Positions 34,529 to 44,104 of a stretch of 64,000 nucleotides of DNA are shown here, in pieces. The notes beneath the pieces are model-generated. The model had not been told where the DNA came from, searched no databases, and worked only from the letters and a program-made list of their open reading frames with translations. Numbering within the stretch: position 1 is the first letter of the stretch; the number at the start of each line of letters is the position of its first letter. The stretch lies in the NCBI RefSeq assembly GCF_015354445.1, contig NZ_JADKYT010000002.1, forward strand, positions 124,001 to 188,000, given 5' to 3'. The position numbers were made by a program, and so were the translations under genes. The DNA is from Methylophilus sp. QUAN. Its GTDB lineage: Bacteria; Pseudomonadota; Gammaproteobacteria; Burkholderiales; Methylophilaceae.

Positions 34529-36217
34529 TTAAGAGACCAGTAACAAATAAATCAATAACAGGTTAATACACAATGAAATCACGGCCAGCCATTGCCATTT
34601 GACCAGGCGTGCGCGGGCAATCAGCGGCGTACGCGGAATCACGATCGGCTTCAGTTCGCCATGTTCCAGTGCCAGCAGCATCTCTTCGGCCGTTTCAAAA
34701 CGGTCAGCCGGTTTTCTGGCAATGGCTTTTAAAATCACGTTTTCCAGCCAGGCCGGAATTTCCGGGCGATAGCGGCTAGGGCGGATAGGCTCGCCAAAGC
34801 GCGGGGACTGGAAAGGTTCGATTTCGCCGTAAGGATATTTACGGGTCAGCAAGTGATATAGCGTCACCCCGGCGGCGTAGATATCTGCCTGACGGTCAGC
34901 CACTTTGCCATCAAACAGTTCTGGCGACATGAAACTTGGTGTGCCGGGGTTTTCCATCTGCTCAGGCATGGGCAAGGTGGTGTTCAGCGCCACGCCCAAG
35001 TCAAGGATGCGCAGGCGGTTGTCGCTGCCGATATGAATATTGGCCGGTTTGATGTCGCGGTGCACGATATTCAAGCGGTGCAACATGCTCAAGCCGCGTA
35101 GCAAGTCCTGGCCGATATTGGCCACGCCGTTCATGGTGAAATGATGTCCGGCTTCCAGGCGCTGCTGCAAGGTGGCGCCTTCATGCCAGGTCATCACGTA
35201 ATAGAGTGCGCTGCGCTGTTCACGGGTGAGTGGCAGCACCTGTGGCACACATTGTGAGACCACGCGTTTGGCCAGCCACTCTTCGTTCAGCAAGGCTTCG
35301 CAACTGGTTTTGTCATCAGCCCTGGCTGGCTGTAGTGTTTTGAGCACAAACAACTGGCCTGTCGGATTCCTGACCTGATACAGCAGGCTAACGCGTGAGT
35401 CGTGCAGGATTTTCGTGACGGTAAAACCGTCCAGTTGGTCGCCAATCGCCAGCTTGGCTGGAACTGGCAGGCTCAGTGCATCAGCCAGCATATCGGTCAG
35501 GTGGTCCTGCCCGACTTGGTCAATACGCACCACGACAGCCGAAGCATTATCCTGGCCACCTTTTTCCAGTGCCTGGTTGGTCAGGTGCTCGGCCATGAGT
35601 TGCGGGGTGTGATATAGCATCAGCACTTTGTGTATATCAGCCTCACCCAGCGCTGCCCACACGCCATCACTGACAATGGCATAGACGTCGCCGGTTTGCA
35701 GCAAGCCTTCGGCGTAATCGACACTTAACTGGTCATCCAGGCCGACCGCACGCTTGAGCACGTGGCGCATGTCTGGTCTATCCCAGACGTGGTCAGTGGT
35801 CAGGCATTGCAAGGATTGCTCGCGCAGTTGGTAAATACGGGTATCACCCACGTGTGCCAGTACATAGCGTTGCCCGCGCAACACCATGAGCGATAAGGTA
35901 GTGGCCATGCCTGCCATGTGGCTGTGCTTACGTGCCTGTGATAGCACCCAGCGGTTGGCGGCCTGAATGACCTTGTCCAGCGCATGCTGTACGGTCCAGG
36001 TGTCAGGGGTCGCATAGTAGTCTGCCGACAAGGTGCGCACGGTCATTTCAGCGGCTTCGGCGCCACCGGCGCCGCCACTGATGCCATCCGCCACAGCCAG
36101 CAGTGCACCCTTGATCCCCAGTTGGGCGTCAGCAGGCGTCACCAGGCCGATATAGTCCTCATTACGAGGCCTGGGCCCTGTGACACTGCTTTCGCCTACA
36201 CTGAAGGTTAACTTCAT
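34529..36217 (-). CDS. Bifunctional PP2C-type phosphatase / serine-threonine protein kinase, membrane-anchored
   Basis: 562 residues. About 1-235 is a PP2C phosphatase domain (RPRNEDY, ADGISGGAGG, VSDGVWAAL with metal-binding Asp). About 260-530 is a Hanks-type kinase: 'LFVLKTLQP' supplies the Lys, HRDIKPANI (about 386) the catalytic loop, DLG instead of DFG, and TPSFMSPEL the activation segment/APE equivalent. A C-terminal helix (WLAVISLCINLLLIYLLL) anchors it. Similar fusions are found next to nitrate assimilation genes in pseudomonads, where the role is not settled to my knowledge. Lies between narK and nirD2. Confidence 0.93.
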   Translation of the reverse strand: MKLTFSVGESSVTGPRPRNEDYIGLVTPADAQLGIKGALLAVADGISGGAGGAEAAEMTVRTLSADYYATPDTWTVQHALDKVIQAANRWVLSQARKHSHMAGMATTLSLMVLRGQRYVLAHVGDTRIYQLREQSLQCLTTDHVWDRPDMRHVLKRAVGLDDQLSVDYAEGLLQTGDVYAIVSDGVWAALGEADIHKVLMLYHTPQLMAEHLTNQALEKGGQDNASAVVVRIDQVGQDHLTDMLADALSLPVPAKLAIGDQLDGFTVTKILHDSRVSLLYQVRNPTGQLFVLKTLQPARADDKTSCEALLNEEWLAKRVVSQCVPQVLPLTREQRSALYYVMTWHEGATLQQRLEAGHHFTMNGVANIGQDLLRGLSMLHRLNIVHRDIKPANIHIGSDNRLRILDLGVALNTTLPMPEQMENPGTPSFMSPELFDGKVADRQADIYAAGVTLYHLLTRKYPYGEIEPFQSPRFGEPIRPSRYRPEIPAWLENVILKAIARKPADRFETAEEMLLALEHGELKPIVIPRTPLIARARLVKWQWLAVISLCINLLLIYLLLVS

Positions 36218-36251
36218 TTATGGTTCCGTTTCATGACCGGTGGAGATTGGT

Positions 36252-37463
36252 TTAGATTTTAGCACTGGTCACAGTGGCAGAACCCCAGGTAGTACGCCAG
36301 CGGTTTTTCACGCTAGACAAGCCTACCAATGCCAGCACAGCCAGTCCTGCAAAAATGGTCAGGCCGATCTGGTAGCTGCCGGTGATTTGTTTGGAGTAGC
36401 CCAGGCTGGAGGCCAGGTAAAAACCACCTACGCCGCCTGCCATGCCCACCAGGCCGGTCATGACGCCGATTTCCTTGCGGAAACGTTGCGGCACCAGTTG
36501 GAATACCGCGCCATTGCCCATGCCCAGGGATGCCATGGCTAACACGACCACTGCCAGGCCCGCAGCTTGTGTTTGCATGCCAAAGCTCAAGATGAACAGG
36601 AAAATAGCAGCCAGTACATACATGGTGCTCAGGGAGCGGATGCCACCGATACGGTCAGCCAGCAAACCACCGAATGGGCGTACCAGTGAACCGGCAAACA
36701 CGCAGGCGGCGGTAAAGTAACCAGCGTGTACTGGGTCCAGGCCATATTGGTCATGGAAGTAAATGGTGAGTGAAGACGCCATGCCGACAAAGCCGCCAAA
36801 GGTCACGCTGTAGAAAAACATAAACCACCAGGCATCTTTGTCTTTTAACACCGCCAGGTATTGCGACAGTGATTTGGCTGCAGGCGCATCTGGCGCATCT
36901 TTGGCAAAAACGGAGTACACCAGCAGCGCAATCAGCAGCGGAATCAGCGCCAGGCCGAATACATTGCTCCAGCCAAACGCGACTGCCAGGCCTGGCGCAA
37001 ACAGGGCAGCTAATGCTGTACCTGAGTTACCGGCACCAGCAATGCCCAACGCTGTGCCCTGATGCTCTGGCGGATACCAGCGTGAGGCCAATGGCAAGGC
37101 CACGGCAAAGGCGGCCCCGGCAAAGCCGAGGAACATGCCTAGCAGCAAGGCTTGCTGATAAGTTTGTATGCCATGCAACCAGGCGGTGAGCAGGGCGGCG
37201 ATCACAATGACCTGGCCGATCAGGCCGGCTTTTTTCGGTTTGAGTTGGTCTACCAGCACGCCCATGACAATGCGCAAAATAGCGCCGGTTAGCACAGGGG
37301 TAGCGACCATCAGGCCTTTTTGTGCCGGGTTTAACTGCAGGTCTGCCGCGATTTGCACCGCCAGTGGCCCCAGCATGACCCAGACCATAAAGCTCAGGTC
37401 AAAATAAAAGAAGGCTGAAAATAAGGTCGGTTTATGTCCGACTTCCCAAAAGCTTTTTTGCAT
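36252..37463 (-). CDS. narK: Nitrate/nitrite MFS transporter, NarK/NasA type
   Basis: 403 residues from the ATG at 37463, with GGGAG upstream; a longer frame to 37508 has no good start. About 12 helices with the nitrate signature GAGNSGTALAALFAP in helix 5 and GMAGGVGGFYLA in helix 11, plus 'FYFDLSFMVWVMLGPLAVQIAADLQL' at the start. Moves nitrate and perhaps nitrite across the inner membrane. A second, ABC-type nitrate importer is encoded in the same unit. Sits 50 bases after nirB2. Confidence 0.93.
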   Translation of the reverse strand: MQKSFWEVGHKPTLFSAFFYFDLSFMVWVMLGPLAVQIAADLQLNPAQKGLMVATPVLTGAILRIVMGVLVDQLKPKKAGLIGQVIVIAALLTAWLHGIQTYQQALLLGMFLGFAGAAFAVALPLASRWYPPEHQGTALGIAGAGNSGTALAALFAPGLAVAFGWSNVFGLALIPLLIALLVYSVFAKDAPDAPAAKSLSQYLAVLKDKDAWWFMFFYSVTFGGFVGMASSLTIYFHDQYGLDPVHAGYFTAACVFAGSLVRPFGGLLADRIGGIRSLSTMYVLAAIFLFILSFGMQTQAAGLAVVVLAMASLGMGNGAVFQLVPQRFRKEIGVMTGLVGMAGGVGGFYLASSLGYSKQITGSYQIGLTIFAGLAVLALVGLSSVKNRWRTTWGSATVTSAKI

Positions 37464-37514
37464 GTTGTACTCTCCCGGGCGTACGCGCATTGCTGCCGTC
37501 CGCCACATTTTAGA

Positions 37515-39944
37515 TTAAATGGTAATGGTGTCGAATTCTTTGTGTTCATCGCGTTTTTGGACGCGCTCAGCCCAGGGATCGACCGAACCCTGCAAGGCAT
37601 ATAGCAGACGCTCGTAGGCTGCTTTGCGGCCTTCGGCATCTTCCAGAATACGTTTTTTTACATAGTCGAGGCCGACACGTTCTATCCAGTGCACAGTGCG
37701 GTCCAGATAGCGTGCTTCTTCACGGTAGATCTGGATAAAGGCGCCGGAGTACTCAATGACTTCTTCGGCCGTTTTGACCTTGCATAAAAAGTGCGCCACT
37801 TCGGTTTTAATGCCGCCATTACCGCCAACATAGATTTCCCAGCCGGAGTCGACACCAATGACGCCGACGTCCTTGATGCCGGATTCAGCGCAGTTGCGCG
37901 GACAACCAGAGACAGCGAATTTCACCTTGTGTGGTGCCCACATATGGTCAAAGGCTTTCTCAATATCGATGCCGAGTTGGGTGGAGTTCTGCGTACCAAA
38001 ACGGCAGAACTCGGAACCGACGCAGGTTTTCACGGTGCGGATAGATTTGCCATAAGCGTAGCCAGATGGCATATCCAGATCTGCCCACATATTGGTCAGG
38101 TCTTCTTTTTTTACACCCAGCAGGTCAATGCGCTGGCCGCCAGTGACTTTCACCATCGGCACCTGGTATTTGTCGGCGACATCGGCAATTTTGCGCAATT
38201 GGTCAGGCGAGGTGACGCCGCCATACATGCGCGGAATGACAGAGTAAGTACCGTCTTTCTGGATATTGGCATGCACGCGCTCGTTGATAAAGCGGGATTG
38301 CGGATCATCCTTGGCCTCATGTGGCCAGGTCGAAATCAGGTAGTAATTCATGGCCGGACGGCAAGTCGCACAACCGTTAGGCGTTTTCCAGCCCATGCCT
38401 TTCATGGCAGCCGGGATACTCAGGTATTTATGTTTACGGATTTCATCGCGTACTTCTTCGTGGTTGAAGTCAGTGCAGCCACACACGGCTTTGCTGCTGG
38501 AAGGCGGCGCATAGCCGCCACCCAGCGTCGAAGCCAGAATCTGTTCGACCAGGCCAGTACAACTGCCGCAGCTGGAACCGGCTTTGGTTTGTTTCTTGAC
38601 GTCGTCTATGGTGAACAGGCCTTTTTCCTGGATGGCCTTGACGATGGTGCCCTTGCAAACACCGTTACAGCCACACACTTCCATTTCGTTAGTCATGGTG
38701 GACACTTTGTCCTGACCCTGGTGGCCGGTATTGCCCAGACTGTCCTGCCCGAACATGAGGTGATCACGAATTTCGTGTATCGGCTTCCTGTCGCGCAGCA
38801 GCTGGAAATACCAGGCCCCATCCGTCGTATCGCCATACAGCACGGCACCGATGATTGTGTCATCTTTGATCACGAGTTTTTTGTAAACCCCGCCGACCGC
38901 GTCGTGCAGCAAAATTTCTTCGGCATCGTCACTGCCCATGAAATCACCGGCCGAAAACAAATCAATGCCAGTCACTTTCAGTTTTGTTGAAGTGACAGAG
39001 CCTTTGTATAGACCGATGCCGAAGTTGGCCAAATGTGTGGCGCACACTTTGGCCATTTCAAATAAAGGCGCCACCAGGCCGTAGGCAATGCCTCTGTGGC
39101 TCACACACTCACCCACCGCATAGACGCGTGGGTCATAGGTTTGCATGGTGTCATTGACCACAATGCCGCGGTTGCAATGAATGCCAGCGGATTCGGCCAG
39201 GGCGTAGTTGGGGCGGATGCCAACGGCCATCACCACCAGGTCGGCCGGGATTTCCTGGCCGTCTGTAAAGCGTACCGCGACGACGCGGCCATCTTTGCCT
39301 ATCAGTTGCTCAGTGTTTTTTTGCAGCAAAAAGGTCAGGCCACGCGCTTCGAGGGATTTTTGCAACATCTTGCCTGAGACTTTGTCTAGCTGGCGCTCCA
39401 GTAGCCACTCGTTTTTATGTACCACGGTGACATCCATGCCCTGGATTTTCAGGCCGTTGGCCGCCTCCAGGCCCAGCAAGCCACCGCCGATCACCACCGC
39501 ATGCTTGTGCGTTTTGGCCGCAGCAATCATGTCGTTGGTATCTTTAATGTCGCGGTAACCCAGCACGCCTTCCAGGTCAGCACCCGGGATAGGCAAGATA
39601 AATGGCTTGGAGCCCGTCGCCAGTAGCAGGCGGTCATATTCGACGGTGATACCATTCTCGGCAGTTACGGCACGCGCTTTGCGGTCTATCTTGTTGATGC
39701 GCGCACTAGTATGCAGGGTAATATTATTCTCTGCGTACCATTCACGTGTGTTTAGGATAATGTCGTCTATGGTCTGCTCATTGGCAAGCACCGGCGACAA
39801 CATGATGCGGTTATAGTTAGGGTAAGGCTCATCGCCAAACACGGTAATGTCATACATGTCCGGTGCAATTTTGAGCAGTTCTTCCACTGCCCGCATGCCG
39901 GCCATGCCGTTGCCAACGACCACCAGTTTCTGTTTTATCATCAA
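37515..39944 (-). CDS. nirB: NAD(P)H-dependent nitrite reductase large subunit NirB, copy 2
   Basis: 809 residues. FAD site GNGMAGMRAVEE at the N-terminus, second nucleotide site GGGLLGLEAANG, BFD-like region with CGCNGVCKGTI and SCGSCTG (about 425-460), extra Cys motif CGCTDFN and NGCATCRP, then siroheme/[4Fe-4S] ligands CVGSEFC (about 641) and GCPRNCAES (about 680). Shorter than copy 1. AGGAG lies eight bases before the ATG. In the nrtA operon after cobA, which makes the siroheme precursor. Confidence 0.94.
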   Translation of the reverse strand: MMIKQKLVVVGNGMAGMRAVEELLKIAPDMYDITVFGDEPYPNYNRIMLSPVLANEQTIDDIILNTREWYAENNITLHTSARINKIDRKARAVTAENGITVEYDRLLLATGSKPFILPIPGADLEGVLGYRDIKDTNDMIAAAKTHKHAVVIGGGLLGLEAANGLKIQGMDVTVVHKNEWLLERQLDKVSGKMLQKSLEARGLTFLLQKNTEQLIGKDGRVVAVRFTDGQEIPADLVVMAVGIRPNYALAESAGIHCNRGIVVNDTMQTYDPRVYAVGECVSHRGIAYGLVAPLFEMAKVCATHLANFGIGLYKGSVTSTKLKVTGIDLFSAGDFMGSDDAEEILLHDAVGGVYKKLVIKDDTIIGAVLYGDTTDGAWYFQLLRDRKPIHEIRDHLMFGQDSLGNTGHQGQDKVSTMTNEMEVCGCNGVCKGTIVKAIQEKGLFTIDDVKKQTKAGSSCGSCTGLVEQILASTLGGGYAPPSSSKAVCGCTDFNHEEVRDEIRKHKYLSIPAAMKGMGWKTPNGCATCRPAMNYYLISTWPHEAKDDPQSRFINERVHANIQKDGTYSVIPRMYGGVTSPDQLRKIADVADKYQVPMVKVTGGQRIDLLGVKKEDLTNMWADLDMPSGYAYGKSIRTVKTCVGSEFCRFGTQNSTQLGIDIEKAFDHMWAPHKVKFAVSGCPRNCAESGIKDVGVIGVDSGWEIYVGGNGGIKTEVAHFLCKVKTAEEVIEYSGAFIQIYREEARYLDRTVHWIERVGLDYVKKRILEDAEGRKAAYERLLYALQGSVDPWAERVQKRDEHKEFDTITI

Positions 39945-39961
39945 AATCGCTCCTGTTATAT

Positions 39962-40747
39962 TTATGCTGCATTGGCTACGCTGAGCCAGGTTTGCAGGTT
40001 TGCTTGCCAGTCTTGTTCTTGCTGGCTGTTTTTAGCTAATGTCACCACTGTACCGACGACAATAATCGCCGGGCTTTTGAGGCCTTCGGTATGTGCCAGG
40101 TAAGGGATCGCTTGCAGAGAAGAAGTCACCGCCCGCTGGTTGTGGCGGGTACCATTCTCTACCACCATACAAGGCATGTCGGCTGACATGCCTGCATTGA
40201 TCAGTCCACGTGTGATTTCGGGCAGGTGCTGCATACCCATGTAAATCACCAGTGTGGTATTGCTTTCTACCAGGGCTTGCCATGGCAGCGGTTCGCCGTT
40301 CTGGGTATGGCCGGTAATCAGCGTCACGCCGTGGTTGTAGCCACGGTGCGTCACTGGCACCTCCATGCTGGCGCAAGCGCCCAGCCCGCTGGTCATGCCT
40401 GGGATAATTTCGTAAGGAATATTGGCCGCACGCAAAGCCAGCATTTCCTCACCACCACGCCCAAACACAAACGGGTCGCCGCCCTTGAGGCGAACGACCA
40501 CTTGTCCTTGCTCGGCCAGAGCGACCAGCATACGGTTGATAAAGTGCTGCGGGGTAGACTTGCAGCCGCCGCGCTTACCGACCGGCACGATGCGTGCCTG
40601 CGGGCAATGCGCGAGCAGGGCCGGGTTCACCAGGTCATCGACCAGCACCACCTCGGCTTGCTGCAAGGCCTTGATGGCCTTGAGCGTAATGAGGTCCGGG
40701 TCTCCTGGGCCAGCTCCGACTAAATAAACTTTTGCGGCTGAAGTCAT
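39962..40747 (-). CDS. cobA: Uroporphyrinogen-III C-methyltransferase (SUMT)
   Basis: 261 residues with VGAGPGDPDLITLKA at the N-terminus, 'VGKRGG', 'VVRLKGGDPFVFGRGGEE' and 'GMTSGLGACASMEVPVTHRGYN', the SAM-binding and substrate motifs of SUMT. Makes precorrin-2 for siroheme, the cofactor of NirB. It lacks the dehydrogenase/chelatase half of CysG, which must be elsewhere. ATG 40747 with AAGGA upstream is preferred to a TTG two codons earlier. Placed next to nirB2, consistent with supply of cofactor. Confidence 0.94.
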   Translation of the reverse strand: MTSAAKVYLVGAGPGDPDLITLKAIKALQQAEVVLVDDLVNPALLAHCPQARIVPVGKRGGCKSTPQHFINRMLVALAEQGQVVVRLKGGDPFVFGRGGEEMLALRAANIPYEIIPGMTSGLGACASMEVPVTHRGYNHGVTLITGHTQNGEPLPWQALVESNTTLVIYMGMQHLPEITRGLINAGMSADMPCMVVENGTRHNQRAVTSSLQAIPYLAHTEGLKSPAIIVVGTVVTLAKNSQQEQDWQANLQTWLSVANAA

Positions 40748-40765
40748 AGGCAATTCCTTATCAGG

Positions 40766-42238
40766 TTAAAACGTATACATGGCAGTCAGCCATAATTTTT
40801 CGGTGTCGCGCACACGGCCACGGATGGCTGCAGCATTGTTGCTGGCCAGGTTTGGCAATAAAGCATAGTGGTCGTCTTCACTAAACTTGCCGTATTCCAG
40901 TTTGGTCATCCAGTTCTTGTCCACATTCCAGGTCACTGCGGCATTCCATTCAGTACCGTAACGGCTGCCATTGCGGCTGCTTCCGCCACCAGTAGTATAA
41001 AAATCTTTGTCTGAGTCAATCAGGTGGTAGTCAGCAAAAAATACAAAGTCGCCATAGCGGTAAGTTGCCGTAACAAAGGTATCTTTAATGCCTTCAAGTG
41101 GCGTTGCCAAGAATTTGTCTACCCAGCCCTGAAAGAGGTGGTTAGTACCCAGCGGGGTCTGGAAGGCATACTTGCCGTTATTGCTGGACAACAATTCTTG
41201 ATCAAGTCGCATATTGAAGTTATCGATACCAAATCCGCCGCCCAATTTGTAGTAGTGGGCGTCAATGCGTGAGTCACCGCCACTGTAATCTGTTTGCTTG
41301 GCGTATTCTGCGGTGTAGTGTGCCCGATAATTCGGGGTAAACGGGTGTGTACCATCCAGGCGAACACCGATAATTTTGTTGCCCTGGTCTGCATTCTGGT
41401 TGGCAGCGCCTCCTTTGCCAGCTGCATTGGCTGCAGGTGTCGTGCCATTACCAAACCAGGCACGGCCCATGCCTAAGTCCTGGAAACCATCCAGATAGGC
41501 ATAACCCACCAGAAATTCGGTCGGGGAAATACGATAGCGTGCGTTGACGATATCCAGTGCACCATCAGAGCGGTACTTGCTGGTAATTTGCTCTACGCCT
41601 TCAAAGTGAGCAGCAAAAATTTCAGTGTCAGGAATGGTCTTGTTGAAAATCGATACGCCATCAAATACCTGCATGACTTGGCGGAAACCGATATCACCAA
41701 TAAAGCGTACATTGTCCAGATTTACCTGCTGACGACCAGCACGTACGCGTGTGTTTTTAATGCCGGTCCACTCGACAAACAACTGGTTGACGCCAGTGTA
41801 GTCAGGGTCCACAACCTTGGCGTATTCGACATTGCTGGATTGGTTAGAAACGCTGTTAATCAAGGTGTTGTTGGTGCTGTCATTAAAGTTGTCAGACAAC
41901 TTGGAAACATTAATCAACTGACCAGCGACACTCCAATTATGGTATGGCGCTGTTTGCCAGCCGATCAGGCTGCGCAAGGTCAGCGCATTGGCCGCTTTCA
42001 GCTCTTTATTTGCTGTCGGGTTTGCTGTGTTGTTAGGGAATGTGCCTGGTTGCAAACCATCCTGATCCACATATTCATAACGCAGTCTGAAACTGGTCAT
42101 ATTTTTGCCAGTTTTAATGGCATCCATGAAGGTGTATTCAGGGAGTGCTTCTTCCTCTGCCATGGCTTGCATGCTTAAAGCGGCCAGTAAAATTGCGACT
42201 GAAACTTGACGCAAGCGTGGGTGTGAGTTAGCGTTCAT
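40766..42238 (-). CDS. Outer-membrane beta-barrel porin, alginate-export-like family
   Basis: 490 residues from the ATG at 42238 (AAAGGAG upstream). Sec signal peptide ending near AMA-EEE (about residue 28). The mature protein has alternating amphipathic strands, 'FRLRYEYVDQDGLQPGTF', 'LFVEWTGIKNTRVRAGRQQVNLDN' (family core) and a C-terminal aromatic (TAMYTF), as expected for a Bam-folded barrel. By position between nrtD and cobA it may let nitrate or nitrite through the outer membrane; that is inference. Confidence 0.87.
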   Translation of the reverse strand: MNANSHPRLRQVSVAILLAALSMQAMAEEEALPEYTFMDAIKTGKNMTSFRLRYEYVDQDGLQPGTFPNNTANPTANKELKAANALTLRSLIGWQTAPYHNWSVAGQLINVSKLSDNFNDSTNNTLINSVSNQSSNVEYAKVVDPDYTGVNQLFVEWTGIKNTRVRAGRQQVNLDNVRFIGDIGFRQVMQVFDGVSIFNKTIPDTEIFAAHFEGVEQITSKYRSDGALDIVNARYRISPTEFLVGYAYLDGFQDLGMGRAWFGNGTTPAANAAGKGGAANQNADQGNKIIGVRLDGTHPFTPNYRAHYTAEYAKQTDYSGGDSRIDAHYYKLGGGFGIDNFNMRLDQELLSSNNGKYAFQTPLGTNHLFQGWVDKFLATPLEGIKDTFVTATYRYGDFVFFADYHLIDSDKDFYTTGGGSSRNGSRYGTEWNAAVTWNVDKNWMTKLEYGKFSEDDHYALLPNLASNNAAAIRGRVRDTEKLWLTAMYTF

Positions 42239-42326
42239 GTGTTGCTCCTTTATGCAATGTGGGGTAACCATACTTCGATGAGGTATGCGGTGCTGGCGGG
42301 TGACCGCCCGTCAGCACTACTTTTAT

Positions 42327-43136
42327 CTATGCTGCTTTTTTAGCGTGGCGCTCATACAAAAACTTCAATACTTCGCTGCGCAGATGTGTGTAACTTGGGT
42401 CTTCTACCAGTTCCAGACGTTTGCGCGGACGTGGCAGATCCACTTCCAGAATTTCGCCTATGGTGGCTGCCGGGCCGTTGGTCATCATGACGATGCGGTC
42501 TGACAGTAATACGGCCTCATCTACATCGTGCGTGACCATCACGGCGGTGCAGCCAGAGCGTGCCATGATGCTCATCAGCTCATCCTGCAAACTGGCACGG
42601 GTGAGTGCGTCGAGTGCGCCAAAGGGCTCATCCAGCAGCAGGACTTTCGGTTCCATCGCCAGGGCACGGGCAATGCCCACGCGCTGTTTCATGCCACCTG
42701 AGATTTCGTTGGGGCGCTTTTCCATGGCGTGACTCAGGCCCACCAGTTCCAGCGCAGCACGGGTGCGTTCAGCCAGTTGTGTCGGGCCTTCATTCTCACC
42801 AAACACGCGTTCTACGGCCAGGTAGACATTTTCAAAGCAAGTCAGCCATGGCAGCAGAGAGTGGTTTTGAAACACCACAGCGCGCTCCGGGCCTGGTTTG
42901 GAAATTTCACGCCCGGCACAAAACAGGTAGCCTTCGCTGGGTTGCAGCAAACCGGCAATCAGGTTCAGCACGGTGGATTTGCCACAACCGGAGTGACCGA
43001 TGATGGAAATGAACTCACCTTCACGGATGTTCAGGTTGATGTCCTTGAGTGCCTGAAAACTGCCTTTTTTGGTATGGAATGTCATGTTGACGTTTTCAAT
43101 CAGCACATAACGGTCTTGCATTACATTGGTCGTCAT
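42327..43136 (-). CDS. nrtD: Nitrate ABC transporter ATP-binding protein
   Basis: 269 residues. Walker A GHSGCGKST, signature ISGGMKQRV, Walker B 'VLLLDEPFGALD' and switch His in VTHDVDEAV. C-terminal 'PRPRKRLELVEDPSYTHLRSEVLKFLYERHAKK' is typical of NrtD/CmpD. Works with the permease just upstream in the operon. AGGA lies before the ATG. No NrtC-type ATPase-binding-protein fusion is present, so a homodimer is likely. Confidence 0.92.
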   Translation of the reverse strand: MTTNVMQDRYVLIENVNMTFHTKKGSFQALKDINLNIREGEFISIIGHSGCGKSTVLNLIAGLLQPSEGYLFCAGREISKPGPERAVVFQNHSLLPWLTCFENVYLAVERVFGENEGPTQLAERTRAALELVGLSHAMEKRPNEISGGMKQRVGIARALAMEPKVLLLDEPFGALDALTRASLQDELMSIMARSGCTAVMVTHDVDEAVLLSDRIVMMTNGPAATIGEILEVDLPRPRKRLELVEDPSYTHLRSEVLKFLYERHAKKAA

Positions 43137-43157
43137 AATTAAGAATCCTTTTCCCGG

Positions 43158-44084
43158 TTATTCGTAGCTGTAGCGTTTTGCGACCAGCACCAGCAACTGT
43201 TCCAGCAGCAAGCCAACAATGCCGACAATAAAGATGGCGATGATGATGTGCTCTACATTCAGGTTGTTCCACTCATCCCATACCCAGAAGCCAATCCCAA
43301 CACCGCCGGTCAGCATTTCAGCCGCCACAATCACCAGCCAGGCTGCGCCGATAGAGAGGCGGACGCCGGTCATCATGTATGGCATGACATACGGCAGCAG
43401 GATTTTGGTGACGATTTTCCACTCGGACAGGTTGAGTACCTTGGCCACATTCATATAGTCTTGCGGCACTTTGCTGACGCCGACGGCGGTGTTAATAATC
43501 ATGGGCCAGACGGCAGTAATGAAAATCACCCAGATCGCTGCCGGGTTAGCGGCTTTGAATACCAGCAGGCCAATCGGCAGCCAGGCCAGTGGCGATACCG
43601 GTTTGAGCAGGCTGATAATGGGGGCTGCCATTCTGGACATGAATGTGTAACGGCCAATCACAAAGCCCATGGGGATGCCAACAATCGCTGCTAATACGAA
43701 ACCAGTGGCGACGCGTTTGAGCGAGTTCAGGATGTTCCAGCCTATGCCCATGTCGTTCGGATTGTTGATGTAAAACGGGTCGCTGAACAGCTCGACGGCC
43801 GATTGCCAGGTTTTCACCGGACCTGGCAGCCCCTGGGTCAGTGCAGAAACCGTGGCCCAGATAGCTGCAAATACCAGCAAACCAATCACAGGCGGCAACA
43901 ACCACTCAAAGACCAGCTTGGCCGTTGCCGCCCCTTTCCAGCGTTTTGGTGCCGGAGGACTGGCTGCTGTGGCTGTGGTCGAGAGAGGTTTAACCACAGA
44001 AACAACAGGTTTTTCAGGTGCTACTTTCGCAGCTTCCCCGCTTTTTTGCATGATTTTTTCCTTGTTAAAGCTGACGACACTCAT
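43158..44084 (-). CDS. nrtB: Nitrate ABC transporter permease
   Basis: 308 residues. A roughly 60-residue hydrophilic Lys/Pro/Ala N-terminal tail, then six helices with the EAA loop 'DYMNVAKVLNLSEWKIVTKILLPYVMPYMMTGVRLSIGAAW'. The NrtB family match includes 'GIGFWVWDEWNNLNVEHI'. AAAGGAG precedes the ATG by eight bases; an ATG at 44051 is an alternative. Forms the channel with NrtD and the NrtA-type receptor. Confidence 0.92.
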   Translation of the reverse strand: MSVVSFNKEKIMQKSGEAAKVAPEKPVVSVVKPLSTTATAASPPAPKRWKGAATAKLVFEWLLPPVIGLLVFAAIWATVSALTQGLPGPVKTWQSAVELFSDPFYINNPNDMGIGWNILNSLKRVATGFVLAAIVGIPMGFVIGRYTFMSRMAAPIISLLKPVSPLAWLPIGLLVFKAANPAAIWVIFITAVWPMIINTAVGVSKVPQDYMNVAKVLNLSEWKIVTKILLPYVMPYMMTGVRLSIGAAWLVIVAAEMLTGGVGIGFWVWDEWNNLNVEHIIIAIFIVGIVGLLLEQLLVLVAKRYSYE

Positions 44085-44104
44085 GGTGACTCTCCTTTAA
44101 AAGA

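Noticed and set aside
37791-38990. 399-residue plus-strand open frame
   Set aside because: It runs antisense to nirB2, whose domains and ligands are intact. Composition (His/Ala/Phe-rich, no family features) is that of a frame mirrored from a high-GC gene.
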